Shown: positions 1-8,764 of the stretch, piece by piece
Position numbering within the stretch: position 1 is the first letter of the stretch
How the letters are laid out: the number at the start of each line of letters is the position of its first letter
Assembly: GCF_028401955.1 (NCBI RefSeq)
Contig: NZ_JAQOTJ010000003.1
Span: forward strand, 62,001-126,000
Length of the DNA stretch: 64,000 bases
Origin: Bacillus sp. BP-3
GTDB lineage: Bacteria > Bacillota > Bacilli > Bacillales > Bacillaceae_G
Direction: 5' to 3'
The notes under the pieces: model-generated
The model's input: only the letters and a program-made list of their open reading frames with translations
Told to the model about the DNA's origin: nothing
Database searches by the model: none
Program-made: the position numbers and the translations under genes

Positions 1-102
1 CCTGTACCCGCGAAGAAAAATTTCTTCGGATACAAGGCTTTATGTATGATGATGAAGTTGGAAAGAACAATCTATTCTCAACATAAGCAATCTCTCCTAT
101 AG
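1..102 (+). CDS. C-terminal end of an unidentified protein (partial)
   Basis: Frame 1 is open from the window edge to a TAG at 100-102 and encodes 33 residues rich in Lys and Met. Only the tail is visible, so no function can be given. It may be a real gene end, because the next gene has its own promoter and operator just downstream. It could equally be a chance open frame. Confidence 0.3.
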   Translation, partial: PVPAKKNFFGYKALCMMMKLERTIYSQHKQSLL

Positions 103-165
103 ATTTTTAAGTATTATACTATGAATTATTTAAATTATCAAATTATATTTCAGATTAAAAAACGA

Positions 166-226
166 TTGACAAAATTAGGGATGTTTAATAGTGTATTAAG
201 TGTACTATATGTAATAGTACACTTAA
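166..226 (+). promoter_or_regulatory. Promoter with perfect 13-bp inverted-repeat operator
   Basis: TTGACA at 166-171 is a consensus -35; TAGTGT at 189-194 is a weak -10 at 17-bp spacing. Immediately downstream lies a perfect inverted repeat with arms TTAAGTGTACTAT (196-208) and its complement (214-226) around a 5-nt centre. The core AGTGTA...TACACT resembles operators of GntR/YtrA-type repressors, which often control ABC exporters in Bacillus. The position just after the -10 suits steric repression. The regulator gene is not in the window. Confidence 0.6.
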
Positions 227-249
227 TAATAAGAAGATGGAGGAATTCT

Positions 250-948
250 ATGATTGAAGTAAAGAATTTATCATACTCTTTTAAAGTCGGTAAAAAAGGA
301 AAAGAACAATCTATTCGAGTGTTAGACAATGTTTCATTTTCTATAAATAAAGGGGAACGAATAGCAATCGTTGGTAGAAGTGGTTCGGGAAAATCGACAC
401 TATTACATTTATTATCAGGGTATATAACACCAAATATGGGCAGTGTTTTCGTGCAAGATACTGATACAACAAATTTTACTGAAAAAGAATGGGCTCTATT
501 TCGATTAGAACATTTTGGATTTGTATTTCAGAACTTTCAACTGATACCTAGTTTAACAGCTTTTGAAAATGTGGAACTCCCGCTTACACTGAAGGGAATA
601 GAAAAGAAAGAAAGGAGAGATAGGATTTTAGAATTATTTAAAAAATTAGGATTGCAATCATATATGAATCATTATCCGAATGAATTATCAGGTGGGCAGC
701 AACAGCGTGTTAGTATTGCAAGGGCACTTATTACAGAGCCAAAGATTATTTTAGCTGACGAACCAACTGGAAGTTTGGATACAGAAACAGAACAGGAGAT
801 TTTGCATCTGATTAAACAATTGAACGAAGAAAAGAAAATTACCTTTGTCATGATTACCCACGATGAAGCAGTGGCTTCAATTGCTAATAGGAAATTACGT
901 CTAATTGATGGTCGTTTAGTAGATGGGGGTGTTCCGTTTGAAGTTTAA
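250..948 (+). CDS. ABC transporter ATP-binding protein, MacB/LolD/FtsE type
   Basis: Cytoplasmic ATPase of 232 residues that should drive the FtsX-like permease encoded next. The Walker A motif GRSGSGKST lies near residues 42-50, the signature LSGGQQQR near 146, and the Walker B/D-loop ILADEPTGSLD near 167. This arrangement is typical of the MacB/LolD subfamily, used for peptide, lipoprotein or antimicrobial export rather than import. The start at 250 is chosen because GGAGG lies eight bases upstream; the frame also opens further upstream but without a ribosome site. The 3' end overlaps the permease start by 11 bases, so the two are translationally coupled. The substrate cannot be read from the sequence. 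Confidence 0.9.
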   Translation: MIEVKNLSYSFKVGKKGKEQSIRVLDNVSFSINKGERIAIVGRSGSGKSTLLHLLSGYITPNMGSVFVQDTDTTNFTEKEWALFRLEHFGFVFQNFQLIPSLTAFENVELPLTLKGIEKKERRDRILELFKKLGLQSYMNHYPNELSGGQQQRVSIARALITEPKIILADEPTGSLDTETEQEILHLIKQLNEEKKITFVMITHDEAVASIANRKLRLIDGRLVDGGVPFEV

Positions 949-2218
949 AGATCAATTACAATTTGTATGGCGGAATATGAAGAAAAATAAGTTAAGAGTA
1001 TTTATGACGATTTTTGCGACAACAATTGGTTGCGCATTTCTTATTGTCTTAGCCTCTGTTGGTTTTGGACTACAAAAGAGTATTACAGATGAAATATTAT
1101 CAAGACAAATTGTTACGGAAATTAGTATTCATGGAAAAAAAGATAAAAAAGAAATTTCTGAGGAAGATTTAAAGTATTTAAAGCAAAGTTCTGAAATAAA
1201 AGCTGTAATTATGCGGAAATATTGGGCGTCTCACACTGAGGCTTTCTTTGAAAATCGTATTGGAAATGTACAAGCAGTAACAACGAATATGGAAGAAGAA
1301 ATGAAAGCACAAGCAGAACTAGCAGAAGGCCGCCTTCCGAAAAACAAAACAGAAGTGGTGATTGGTCATAATTTCGCGAAGAGTTTGTTAACTGCGGAAG
1401 AAAAACAAGTAATAGAAAATGAGCCGGATAAAAAGGTGGCTGGTTATGAAGGGAAACTTTTAAATAAGAGTATAATTATAAAAATAAAGGATGAGAAAGG
1501 CGAAGTGAAAAAAGAATACAATTTTACAGTTGTCGGAGTTTTAAAGGCACCATCAAGAGATTGGATGGAAGACAATCGGATTTATATGAATGCAGAAACA
1601 GAAAACGAAATAAATGAATTATTTAAAGAGCACGGGGAAAAAAACGAACTATTTCATCCTGAAATAAAGGTATATGCAAAATCGTTTGAAACAGTGGCAA
1701 GTACAACAAAAATGTTAAAAGAAAAGGGATATCATGTTTATTCTGTTAGTGAAGAGATTGAACAAGTAGATACCTTCTTCTTAATTGTAAAGATTGGACT
1801 GATTTTTGTAGGTACAATTGCTGTACTAATTGCATCAATTGGAATTTTTAATACGATGACGATGGCTGTAACTGAGCGGACAAGTGAAATTGGTATTATG
1901 AAAGCCATTGGAACAAATCCAGCAATTATTAGAAGGATGTTTGTAATGGAGAGCGCAATAATTGGGTTTGGTGGTTCTTTGTTAGCGATTTTCATCTCAT
2001 ACCTTATTAGTTTAGGTGTAAATGAATTACTTCCAATCTTATTAAAAGAATTTGCAAAAACGGAAGCACCAAAAGGATTTATGTTTTCAATGATTCCTCC
2101 ATTTCTTATTGTTATTTCTGTTTCTATTAGTATAATTATTGCAATTTTTTCTGGACTAAGGCCGGCAATAAAAGCAACGAATATTAATGTGTTATCAGCA
2201 ATTCGCCGAGAAATGTAA
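938..2218 (+). CDS. ABC transporter permease, MacB/FtsX family
   Basis: Membrane subunit of about 426 residues. It has one N-terminal membrane segment (about residues 15-38), a large extracytoplasmic MacB-type domain rich in Lys and Glu, then three C-terminal segments (about 285-310, 335-360 and 390-415). This is the standard MacB/FtsX topology. The TTG at 938 is preferred because GGGGGTG ends six bases before it; an in-frame ATG at 923 lacks a ribosome site. It pairs with the preceding ATPase and is followed at once by a strong terminator, so the two genes form a complete operon. It is clearly longer than HrtB-type heme exporters (about 350 residues), so a HrtAB assignment was not made. Confidence 0.88.
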   Translation: MKFKDQLQFVWRNMKKNKLRVFMTIFATTIGCAFLIVLASVGFGLQKSITDEILSRQIVTEISIHGKKDKKEISEEDLKYLKQSSEIKAVIMRKYWASHTEAFFENRIGNVQAVTTNMEEEMKAQAELAEGRLPKNKTEVVIGHNFAKSLLTAEEKQVIENEPDKKVAGYEGKLLNKSIIIKIKDEKGEVKKEYNFTVVGVLKAPSRDWMEDNRIYMNAETENEINELFKEHGEKNELFHPEIKVYAKSFETVASTTKMLKEKGYHVYSVSEEIEQVDTFFLIVKIGLIFVGTIAVLIASIGIFNTMTMAVTERTSEIGIMKAIGTNPAIIRRMFVMESAIIGFGGSLLAIFISYLISLGVNELLPILLKEFAKTEAPKGFMFSMIPPFLIVISVSISIIIAIFSGLRPAIKATNINVLSAIRREM

Positions 2219-2220
2219 AC

Positions 2221-2251
2221 AAAACCTGTCTCATCTATTGAGACAGGTTTT
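2221..2251. terminator. Bidirectional rho-independent terminator
   Basis: Perfect 13-bp stem (2221-2233 with 2239-2251) around a 5-nt loop, with A-run and T-run flanks. It lies between convergent genes and can end transcription of both the ABC exporter and the YbaK-type gene. Confidence 0.9.
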
Positions 2252-2252
2252 G

Positions 2253-2726
2253 TTATGAAGTAATGGAAGTCAGTGTTGCGTTACTAACTTTGATTAGGTC
2301 AGCGCCGTTCATAAAAATTTGTAGTCCTCTTTTTCCAGCACTAATGCTAATTGGGTCTAGATTTGCAGCAGATTCGTCAATAAAGAGTGGATAATTTTTC
2401 TTGACTCCAAGTGGTGAAACGCCGCCGCGTATGTACCCTGTTAATCCGAGTATTTCTTTCATTGGAATCATTTCAACTTTTTTATTTTTACTTGCAGATG
2501 CCAATGCTTTTAAATTGAGCTCTTTATGCGAAGGGATACAAGCCATAATTACCCCAGTTTTATCGCCGCGAAGGACAAGTGTTTTAAAGACTTGTTCTAA
2601 TTGTAAATGAACTTGGTCAGCGACATGTTTCGCATCTAAGTTCTCTTCATCCCATTCATATTTATGAACTGTATAGGCGATTTTGTGTTTATCTAATAAA
2701 CGACAAGAGTTTGTTTTACTACTCAT
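2253..2726 (-). CDS. YbaK/EbsC-family aminoacyl-tRNA deacylase
   Basis: Protein of 157 residues matching the YbaK group, cytoplasmic enzymes that hydrolyse mischarged Cys-tRNA(Pro). Features seen are an N-terminal segment like 'LLDKHKIAYTVHKYEWDEE', a central 'VFKTLVLRGDK', the conserved lysine-containing 'NKKVEMIP', and the glycine-rich 'GYIRGGVSPLG' loop typical of this fold. ATG at 2726 is chosen because AAGGAAG is eight bases upstream; a GTG nine bases earlier is too close to that site. It is a single-gene unit, convergent with the exporter operon. Confidence 0.88.
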   Translation of the reverse strand: MSSKTNSCRLLDKHKIAYTVHKYEWDEENLDAKHVADQVHLQLEQVFKTLVLRGDKTGVIMACIPSHKELNLKALASASKNKKVEMIPMKEILGLTGYIRGGVSPLGVKKNYPLFIDESAANLDPISISAGKRGLQIFMNGADLIKVSNATLTSITS

Positions 2727-2844
2727 GTTACACACTTCCTTTTTTATTTCTTCTATTTAGTATACAAAATTTTGCAACATAAGACAGGGGAAATAAGAAA
2801 GGACAAGAATATGTAACATAAATTATGAAAAGAGAAGAGGGAAA

Positions 2845-3327
2845 ATGATGTGGAGAACGACTGATCTTTATGATATCAATGAAATGGAAGTGCAAGTGTG
2901 TAAGCCATTATTTCAATCATATGGAAAGAAAAAGCAGTTTTATGGAAAAATCGCGACGGTGAAAGTAAAAGATGATAACGTACTCGTAAAAAGAGCATTA
3001 GAGACGCTACCAGAGGGAACGGTACTAGTCGTAGATGGAGAGGGTTCAACAAATTGTGCATTACTTGGTGATAACTTAGCAAACATAGCAAGAAAGCGCA
3101 ATTTAGTAGGTATCATTATCTATGGATGTGTTCGCGATTGTGCAGAGCTTCGGAATATCGAACTCGGTATTTTAGCGATTGCGACGATGCCAAAGCGAAG
3201 TGTGAAAGAAGGGAAGGGAGAAACAAATATTCCGCTGTCTTTTGGCGGAGTTTCTTGGATTCCGGGAAATTATGTTTATGTTGACGAAGATGGTGTAATT
3301 GTATGTGAAAAAGAAATTCATCGGTGA
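2845..3327 (+). CDS. RraA-like fold protein (RraA/HMG aldolase family)
   Basis: Protein of 160 residues with the RraA/4-hydroxy-4-methyl-2-oxoglutarate aldolase fold. It shows the family pattern: '[11 protein letters not shown]' followed by '[10 protein letters not shown]' and '[14 protein letters not shown]', where Arg and Asp near residues 96-97 form the metal- and substrate-binding RD pair. Such proteins are either RNase E regulators or class II aldolases. Bacillus lacks the canonical RNase E, so an aldolase-like or unknown role is more likely. Two ATGs (2845, 2848) follow GAGAAGAGGG; the second has the better spacing. Confidence 0.85.
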   Translation: MMWRTTDLYDINEMEVQVCKPLFQSYGKKKQFYGKIATVKVKDDNVLVKRALETLPEGTVLVVDGEGSTNCALLGDNLANIARKRNLVGIIIYGCVRDCAELRNIELGILAIATMPKRSVKEGKGETNIPLSFGGVSWIPGNYVYVDEDGVIVCEKEIHR

Positions 3328-3799
3328 GTTATTATAAAAAATGAGGAGATAAAGTGAATCTTCTATTAATGTTTTTCATTCCTTATTGGGTTGTGACGAG
3401 GTCTATCTTTTTTTTGATTTCTTACAATCTTGAGATGAGGGGGGAATTCCTGCAAATAGCCATATAAAAATATTGTTAATCTTAAGAAGGAAATATGAGA
3501 AATGATAGACAAAAAAATATATAAATAGTAAAATAGTACAGAATTTTGTAACATTATGGATTTGCAAGAGCGTAAAATCTATGATGTAAAACAGTATTGT
3601 TTCCTATATAAAGGAAGCAACAGAGATGTTAAACACTTATTGAATATTTGTTTAGCTGCGTGTTTTTAATCCCGCATTAAAGGGCAGTAAGACTCCCACT
3701 TCAGGGTTGGGAGAGAAGAAAATAGGTGGGGGATGAAGTCCCCCCACTGATGGAAGTTTTACTTTATGTGATTTATAGGAGAGGGGATGATTCATCAGT
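3328..3799. other. Intergenic leader of the surface-protein/ECF operon
   Basis: 472 bases without a convincing gene. The first 300 bases are AT-rich with no clear feature. The last part contains a G/C-rich hairpin repeat (entered separately) and GAGAGGGG at 3780-3787. I looked for the conserved core of a cobalamin riboswitch, because the downstream operon suggests B12 uptake, and did not find it. Confidence 0.6.
3676..3757 (+). repeat. Hairpin repeat 'GGGCAGTAAGA', copy 1
   Basis: Begins with GGGCAGTAAGACTCCCACTT, has an internal GGGTTGGGAG segment, and ends with a stem GTGGGGG...CCCCCCAC (near 3725-3750). A related copy starting GGGCAGTAAGATCCCCCACC is found at 29100. The layout resembles the structured ends of IS200/IS605 elements or B. 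cereus bcr repeats. The exact family is not established. Confidence 0.55.
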
Positions 3800-5443
3800 A
3801 TGACGAACATGAAAAAGTGGTTAATAACGTCATTTATGACAGTTACATTGGTTGTTTTGTCTTTTGCAAATACTGTACATATTACGTTTGCTGAAGGGAA
3901 TACAGCAACGTTAGCAATTGTTGGAGATTCGCAAAAAGGAATTATGCTATGTCCAAAAGAAGTTGCAATTCAAGATGGAGAGACAGCCTATAGTTTCCTG
4001 CAAAAAGAAATGGGTAATAAAGTAACGGCAGAAAACACACCATATGGTGCATATATTAAAGGTATTGATGGCTTAATGGCAGGTGCAACAAGCGGATGGA
4101 CATATGAGGTAAATAATCAATCACCAATGGTTGGGGCAGATAGCTATAAATTAAAAGCTGGAGATGTTGTGGCGTATCGCTATGTTGTTGATTGGAACAA
4201 TATGAGTCAAGAAACTTTGCAGCAAGTGTTAGATAAACGTGGTACATGTAAGAAGGATACAGATCAACCGAATACAGAGAAACCAAGTACTAATAAGCCA
4301 GATGCACCAAAACCACAAGAACCTACAAAAGTTGATGTAATAAAGAAAGTTGATGAAGCAATTACAAAAACTGCCCAAAAGATGATGATAGATGGTATTG
4401 ATGGTGACTGGGTTATGATTGGACTTACTCAATCAGGCCAAAAAGTTTCTAAAGATGCAAAGTTTAATTATTTACAATCGATAGTAGAACGTGTAGAAGA
4501 AAAAGAAAATAAATTTTCTTCTACTGAATTAGCACGTACTATTTTAGCAGTTACAGCAGTAGATGGAGATCCAACAAACATTGCTAGTAATAACTTAATT
4601 TCAAAGTTATATAACTTTGAAAATACACATTCTATTACAGATTACGTTTTTAGTTTAATTGCGTTAGATACAAAAAAATACGAAGTGCCAGCAAATGCAA
4701 AATGGAATCGTGACGCCTTAATTAAAGCTATTTTAACATTACAACATACAGACGGTAGCTGGGCGTATATGGGTAAATTAGAAGAACCAGGTGATGCTGA
4801 TGTAACAGGAATGACCCTTGTAGCATTAGCACCATATCAAGATCAAGCAGAAGTAAAACAATCGTTAGAAAAAGCAAAGCAATATTTAGCTAGTACACAA
4901 ACAGGTAAAGGTGGATTTTCATCTGGTGGTGTAGAAAATGCTAACAGTGTAGCACAAGCTGTTCTTGGACTAGCGGCAGCTAGTATCGATCCAACAAGTG
5001 CTTTATTTACAAAAAACAATTATAATGCAGTCCAAAATCTATTATCCTATCAACTAGAAAATGGTGGGTTTAAATGGTTGCCAGCTGATACGGAAGAGAG
5101 TGGCATGACAACAGAGCAAGCAATGTTAGCACTTGTACAATATAAGAACTTTTTAACGGGTAAAGGCTCTGTGTATGATTGGACAAAAACAGAGGCGTCA
5201 ACAAATGAAGGAAATAAACCAACTGATGAGTCAAAACAACCAGTAGCAGAAGAACCGCAAAAGCAAACGAATAAACCTTCTGCTTCAAATGATGAAAAGC
5301 AATCTGTACAAAACGATACGAAAGTAGAAAATCGTTACTTACCAGAGACAGGTATGTCAGGCGGAGGTATTGCTACGTCAACTACGTTAGGCGTATTATG
5401 TATGACCAGTGCATATGTATTATGGAGAAGAAAAGCGGCTTGA
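3800..5443 (+). CDS. LPXTG-anchored surface protein, DUF4430 plus alpha/alpha toroid (transcobalamin-like)
   Basis: Exported 547-residue protein. A signal peptide covers residues 1-31. A DUF4430/transcobalamin C-terminal-like beta domain lies at about 55-132 (GETAYSFL, SGWTYEVN, GDVVAYRY). A Pro/Thr/Lys linker follows at about 150-175. About 178-460 is an all-helical region with prenyltransferase/squalene-cyclase-type repeats (DGSW near 317, GKGGF near 370, NGGFKW near 420), like the alpha/alpha barrel of intrinsic factor and transcobalamin. A second linker leads to LPETG at 514-518, a hydrophobic stretch and RRKAA, a sortase A signal. It probably captures cobalamin or a corrinoid at the cell wall and passes it to the ECF importer encoded downstream. 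The ligand is inferred, not shown. Confidence 0.85.
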   Translation: MTNMKKWLITSFMTVTLVVLSFANTVHITFAEGNTATLAIVGDSQKGIMLCPKEVAIQDGETAYSFLQKEMGNKVTAENTPYGAYIKGIDGLMAGATSGWTYEVNNQSPMVGADSYKLKAGDVVAYRYVVDWNNMSQETLQQVLDKRGTCKKDTDQPNTEKPSTNKPDAPKPQEPTKVDVIKKVDEAITKTAQKMMIDGIDGDWVMIGLTQSGQKVSKDAKFNYLQSIVERVEEKENKFSSTELARTILAVTAVDGDPTNIASNNLISKLYNFENTHSITDYVFSLIALDTKKYEVPANAKWNRDALIKAILTLQHTDGSWAYMGKLEEPGDADVTGMTLVALAPYQDQAEVKQSLEKAKQYLASTQTGKGGFSSGGVENANSVAQAVLGLAAASIDPTSALFTKNNYNAVQNLLSYQLENGGFKWLPADTEESGMTTEQAMLALVQYKNFLTGKGSVYDWTKTEASTNEGNKPTDESKQPVAEEPQKQTNKPSASNDEKQSVQNDTKVENRYLPETGMSGGGIATSTTLGVLCMTSAYVLWRRKAA

Positions 5444-5444
5444 C

Positions 5445-5476
5445 AAAATTAGGAGCAAATATTTGCTCCTAATTTT
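5445..5476 (+). terminator. Perfect palindromic hairpin between surface protein and lipoprotein genes
   Basis: AAAATTAGGAGCAAAT (5445-5460) is followed directly by its complement (5461-5476) with TTTATTAT after it. It looks like a rho-independent or partial terminator inside the operon, so the wall protein may be made in excess over the transporter, or the transcript may be processed here. Confidence 0.7.
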
Positions 5477-5501
5477 ATTATGAAAGGTGTGTGTGTAAAA
5501 G

Positions 5502-6242
5502 ATGAAATTGATGAAATGGCTTGTATTGCTCGTTTTCTCATTTAGCTTTATTGCGGGATGTAGTCAAAATGAAGTGAAAACCGACACAAAAGTTGCTGGA
5601 AAGCAAATAGAGAAAAAAGAAGAGAAGAAGCAAGAAGAGAAAAAACAGGAAGAACAAAAACAAGAAGATAGTAAGCAGGAACAAAAGCCGGCAGAAGAAC
5701 AGAAACAAGCAGAGAAACAAAAAGAAGAAAAAGCTGCAGAACCAAAATCTATAGAAGAAAATCAGTCCCAAGCGAAAACTGCAGAACCATCACAAAATCA
5801 ACAAGAACAATCCGAAGTTGTAAATGAATCGAAAGAAACACTGAAACAAGAAAATGTACAGCAAGCACAAGTAAATCCTGTACCTACACCAGAACCAAAA
5901 TCAAAACCAGAGGTAAAGACGGTTACGTTATCAGTAAGAGATGATCAAAGTACAATCTTAGGAGAAACGGAAGTAGAACTTCAAGACGGGGATACAGTCT
6001 TTAAAGTGTTAGGCCGAACATTGAAGAAAAAAGGGGTTCAAATGGAATATACAGGTTCGGGAAGCGGCGTATATGTTCAAGGTATTAATAATTTATACGA
6101 GAAATCTAAAGGTGCCGGGAGCGGATGGATGTATCGTGTGAATGGTGTTGCTGTGAATAAGGGTGCAGGTAGCTATAAAGTGAAACAAGGCGATAAAATT
6201 GAATGGTTTTATTCATTAGATTATAGGAAAGAAGATCGGTAA
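5502..6242 (+). CDS. DUF4430 lipoprotein (probable substrate relay for the ECF importer)
   Basis: Lipoprotein of 246 residues with a short signal and lipobox IAGC (Cys 20), then a long Glu/Lys/Gln-rich low-complexity spacer (about 28-135), and a C-terminal DUF4430 domain (about 141-246; TVFKVLG, GSGWMYRVN, GDKIEWFYSLD). The spacer could reach through the wall from the membrane. The same domain occurs in the preceding wall-anchored protein, so the two may bind the same ligand and act in series. Its stop is six bases before the ECF T gene. Only a weak AAAGGTG ribosome site precedes it; ATG at 5511 is an alternative start. Confidence 0.85.
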   Translation: MKLMKWLVLLVFSFSFIAGCSQNEVKTDTKVAGKQIEKKEEKKQEEKKQEEQKQEDSKQEQKPAEEQKQAEKQKEEKAAEPKSIEENQSQAKTAEPSQNQQEQSEVVNESKETLKQENVQQAQVNPVPTPEPKSKPEVKTVTLSVRDDQSTILGETEVELQDGDTVFKVLGRTLKKKGVQMEYTGSGSGVYVQGINNLYEKSKGAGSGWMYRVNGVAVNKGAGSYKVKQGDKIEWFYSLDYRKEDR

Positions 6243-6248
6243 GGGGTA

Positions 6249-7127
6249 ATGAAACTAGCATTTTCTTCAATGCATCCATTCATCAATTTTCTGTATTATA
6301 TAGGGGTGATAATACTATGTATGGTATGTCTTCACCCTGTTTTTTTGATTGGTGCAATTTGTATGATCCTTATATTAAATATTACGCAAGGCAATGGAGA
6401 AAAATTGAGAAAAATGTTACCTAGTTCACTTTTTTTCGCTTTTATTATTACGATAGCCAATTCGTTATTAACGCACCGAGGGAGTACAATTTTATTTTAT
6501 ATTGGTTTTAATCCAATTACATTAGAAGCTGTAATATATGGATGCACAATGGCGTTATCATTGATTGTTATTATGTTTACGTTTACTTCTTATAATGAAA
6601 TGATATCGAGTCATAAGTTTTTATACTTATTTTCCCGTATTTCACCGAAGGCAGCATTACTCACGATGATTACAGTACGCTTTGTACCTTTATTTATGAG
6701 ACGTGTTACTCATATTACCCTTGTACAAAAAACAAAGGGAGTTCAAGTGGACGCGGGCTCTTTGAAAGAAAGGGCGCAGAACGGCATGAAGCTTTTACAA
6801 GTATTATTAGTTTGCTCATTAGAAGAGGCCCTACAAACTGCTGATTCAATGCAAGCACGTGGATTTGGAGTGACGAAACGAAGTACATATATTGGGTATC
6901 GTATGGGCCGCAGAGATTGGTTTATTCTTAGCTTGTTCGTCATTTTATTTGTATGTTGTCTTTTTTGTGTAAGTAAGGAATATGGAATTTTAACTATCTA
7001 TCCAAAAGTAGAAGCGCTTTTTTTAGATCGGAATGATCTATTTGTATTTATTCCATTTCTTATGTATATAAGTCTACCAATTCTAATGGAAGGAAGGGAG
7101 TGGTTATGGTGGCGCATGCAGAAATAA
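6249..7127 (+). CDS. ECF transporter T component (CbiQ/EcfT family)
   Basis: Integral membrane protein of 292 residues that couples ATPases to the substrate-binding S component. Several hydrophobic segments lie in the first 110 residues. A cytoplasmic helical region carries the conserved Ala-Arg-Gly motif in 'DSMQARGFG' (about residues 198-206), a hallmark of EcfT proteins that contact the ATPases. Further C-terminal membrane segments follow. GGGG lies just before the ATG at 6249. It overlaps the ATPase gene by 22 bases. Together with the A and S genes this makes a self-contained (group I-like) ECF importer. Confidence 0.88.
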   Translation: MKLAFSSMHPFINFLYYIGVIILCMVCLHPVFLIGAICMILILNITQGNGEKLRKMLPSSLFFAFIITIANSLLTHRGSTILFYIGFNPITLEAVIYGCTMALSLIVIMFTFTSYNEMISSHKFLYLFSRISPKAALLTMITVRFVPLFMRRVTHITLVQKTKGVQVDAGSLKERAQNGMKLLQVLLVCSLEEALQTADSMQARGFGVTKRSTYIGYRMGRRDWFILSLFVILFVCCLFCVSKEYGILTIYPKVEALFLDRNDLFVFIPFLMYISLPILMEGREWLWWRMQK

Positions 7128-8764
7128 AAGAGTTGTCATTTACATATACAGATGAGGAGTCTGCTGCTTTATGTAATGTATCTTTATCTATTTCCCATGG
7201 AGAATTTGTTGTATTAGCAGGCCGTTCTGGTTGCGGTAAGACGACGCTATTAAAACACTTTAAAAAAGAACTTCTCCCAATTGGTATGAGAGAGGGCAAC
7301 ATGTATTATGATGGAGCATCCTTAGAAGCAATACCAGACTTATTATCGGCTCAGGAAATCGGTATGGTATTTCAAAATCCAGAGAATCAGCTTGTGATGG
7401 ATACGGTAATTCAAGAACTTGCATTTTCATTAGAGAACATCGGCTATGAAACAACTGTCATTCAAAAAAGAATTGCTGAATTAATTAGTTTTTTAGGATT
7501 TCAAGATATGTTGCATCAATCTGTACATACGTTATCTGGAGGGCAAAAGCAGCTTGTAAATTTAGCTGCTGTACTTGTTTTACAACCTAAATTGTTGTTG
7601 TTAGATGAACCGACAGCACAGTTAGATCCAATTGCAGCAAAAGATTTTTTAGGACTATTGAAACGAATTCATGAAGAATTAGGAATTACAATTATTATGA
7701 GTGAACATCGTTTAGATGAAGTAGTTCCTCTTGCCGACCGAATTGTTTTTATAGATGAAGGAACCGTTGTGTATGATGGAAAGCCAAATGAAGTGATACC
7801 AGAAATGTGGAAAGTAGAAGCGTTTCGTCCATATATTCCGCAAATCCCACGGTTGTTTTTAGAGTGGAAGGCTGAACATGTTCCGTTTACCGTTCGTGAT
7901 GCACAGAAACAAATTCGTCCTATTTTAAATGAGTTTCGGTGTGATATACCATTACAGCATATAGAAAAAAGGGATGTAATACTACAAGCAAAACATGTTT
8001 CATTTCAATATGAAAAGAATGGACCGTTCATTTTACAGGATTTGACGTTGAATGTTAAACAAGGGCAATGGACAGCGCTTGTTGGAAAAAATGGTACTGG
8101 GAAATCAACGTTATTAACGCTTCTAGCAGGATTGCAAAAATGTCGCAGAGGAAAAGTAGTTTGGGAAGGAAAGCCCATTCATAAAGTGGAAGCGAAAGAA
8201 CGCTTTCAAAAAATCGGTTATGTATCGCAGTATCCTTACTATCATTTCACCCATGATACTGTTTGGGACGAGTTGCTTAGCCGCGCAGAAGAACTATATA
8301 AAAGGGAAGCAAATGAAAAAGTAGAAGAAATGCTTCGGAAGTTTTCAATCTTTCATATTCGTAATCGCCATCCGCATGATTGCAGCGGTGGGGAACAGCA
8401 ATTAATTGCTCTTTGTACAGTATTATTATCAAAGCCAAATCTCTTAGTATTAGATGAACCGACAAAGGGACTAGATCCAGGGAAGAAAGAAGAACTGGGG
8501 AAGTTGTTTCAACAACTACAAAGAGAAGGAACGACAATTGTTATGGCGACGCATGATATTGAATTCGCAGCAAAATATGTGGATAACTGTATTATGTTAT
8601 TTGATGGGAAAATTATCATGGAAGAAACACCGGCGCGCTTTTTTAGTGAGAACTTTTTTTATACAACGTCTATTAATCGGTTTATTCGTAAACAATTGCC
8701 GTATGCTTTAACGTGGGAGGATGTGTTTGAGGCGTGTCCAGAAGATATGCTTGTATCGTTTTAG
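7106..8764 (+). CDS. ECF transporter ATPase with two fused ABC domains (EcfA1-A2)
   Basis: Cytoplasmic protein of 552 residues containing two complete ABC ATPase units. Unit 1 has Walker A GRSGCGKTT (near residue 39), LSGGQKQL (near 142) and LLLDEPTAQLD (near 165). Unit 2 has GKNGTGKST (near 328), SGGEQQL (near 428) and LVLDEPTKGLD (near 450). A fused pair replaces the separate EcfA and EcfA' seen in general ECF systems and suggests a dedicated importer. ATG 7106 is chosen because AGGAAGGGA ends six bases upstream. It overlaps both neighbours, indicating tight translational coupling. Confidence 0.93.
   Translation: MVAHAEIKELSFTYTDEESAALCNVSLSISHGEFVVLAGRSGCGKTTLLKHFKKELLPIGMREGNMYYDGASLEAIPDLLSAQEIGMVFQNPENQLVMDTVIQELAFSLENIGYETTVIQKRIAELISFLGFQDMLHQSVHTLSGGQKQLVNLAAVLVLQPKLLLLDEPTAQLDPIAAKDFLGLLKRIHEELGITIIMSEHRLDEVVPLADRIVFIDEGTVVYDGKPNEVIPEMWKVEAFRPYIPQIPRLFLEWKAEHVPFTVRDAQKQIRPILNEFRCDIPLQHIEKRDVILQAKHVSFQYEKNGPFILQDLTLNVKQGQWTALVGKNGTGKSTLLTLLAGLQKCRRGKVVWEGKPIHKVEAKERFQKIGYVSQYPYYHFTHDTVWDELLSRAEELYKREANEKVEEMLRKFSIFHIRNRHPHDCSGGEQQLIALCTVLLSKPNLLVLDEPTKGLDPGKKEELGKLFQQLQREGTTIVMATHDIEFAAKYVDNCIMLFDGKIIMEETPARFFSENFFYTTSINRFIRKQLPYALTWEDVFEACPEDMLVSF

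Noticed and set aside
250-2218. HrtAB heme exporter
   Set aside because: The permease is about 426 residues, longer than HrtB, and lies 21 kb from the HssRS-like genes.
3328-3799. Cobalamin riboswitch upstream of the uptake operon
   Set aside because: I looked for the conserved core and B12-box segments and did not find them; the structured part is a dispersed hairpin repeat.
5538-5771. Leu/Phe-rich frames antisense to the lipoprotein linker
   Set aside because: They are the complement of the Glu/Lys/Gln-rich coding repeat and have no start signals.
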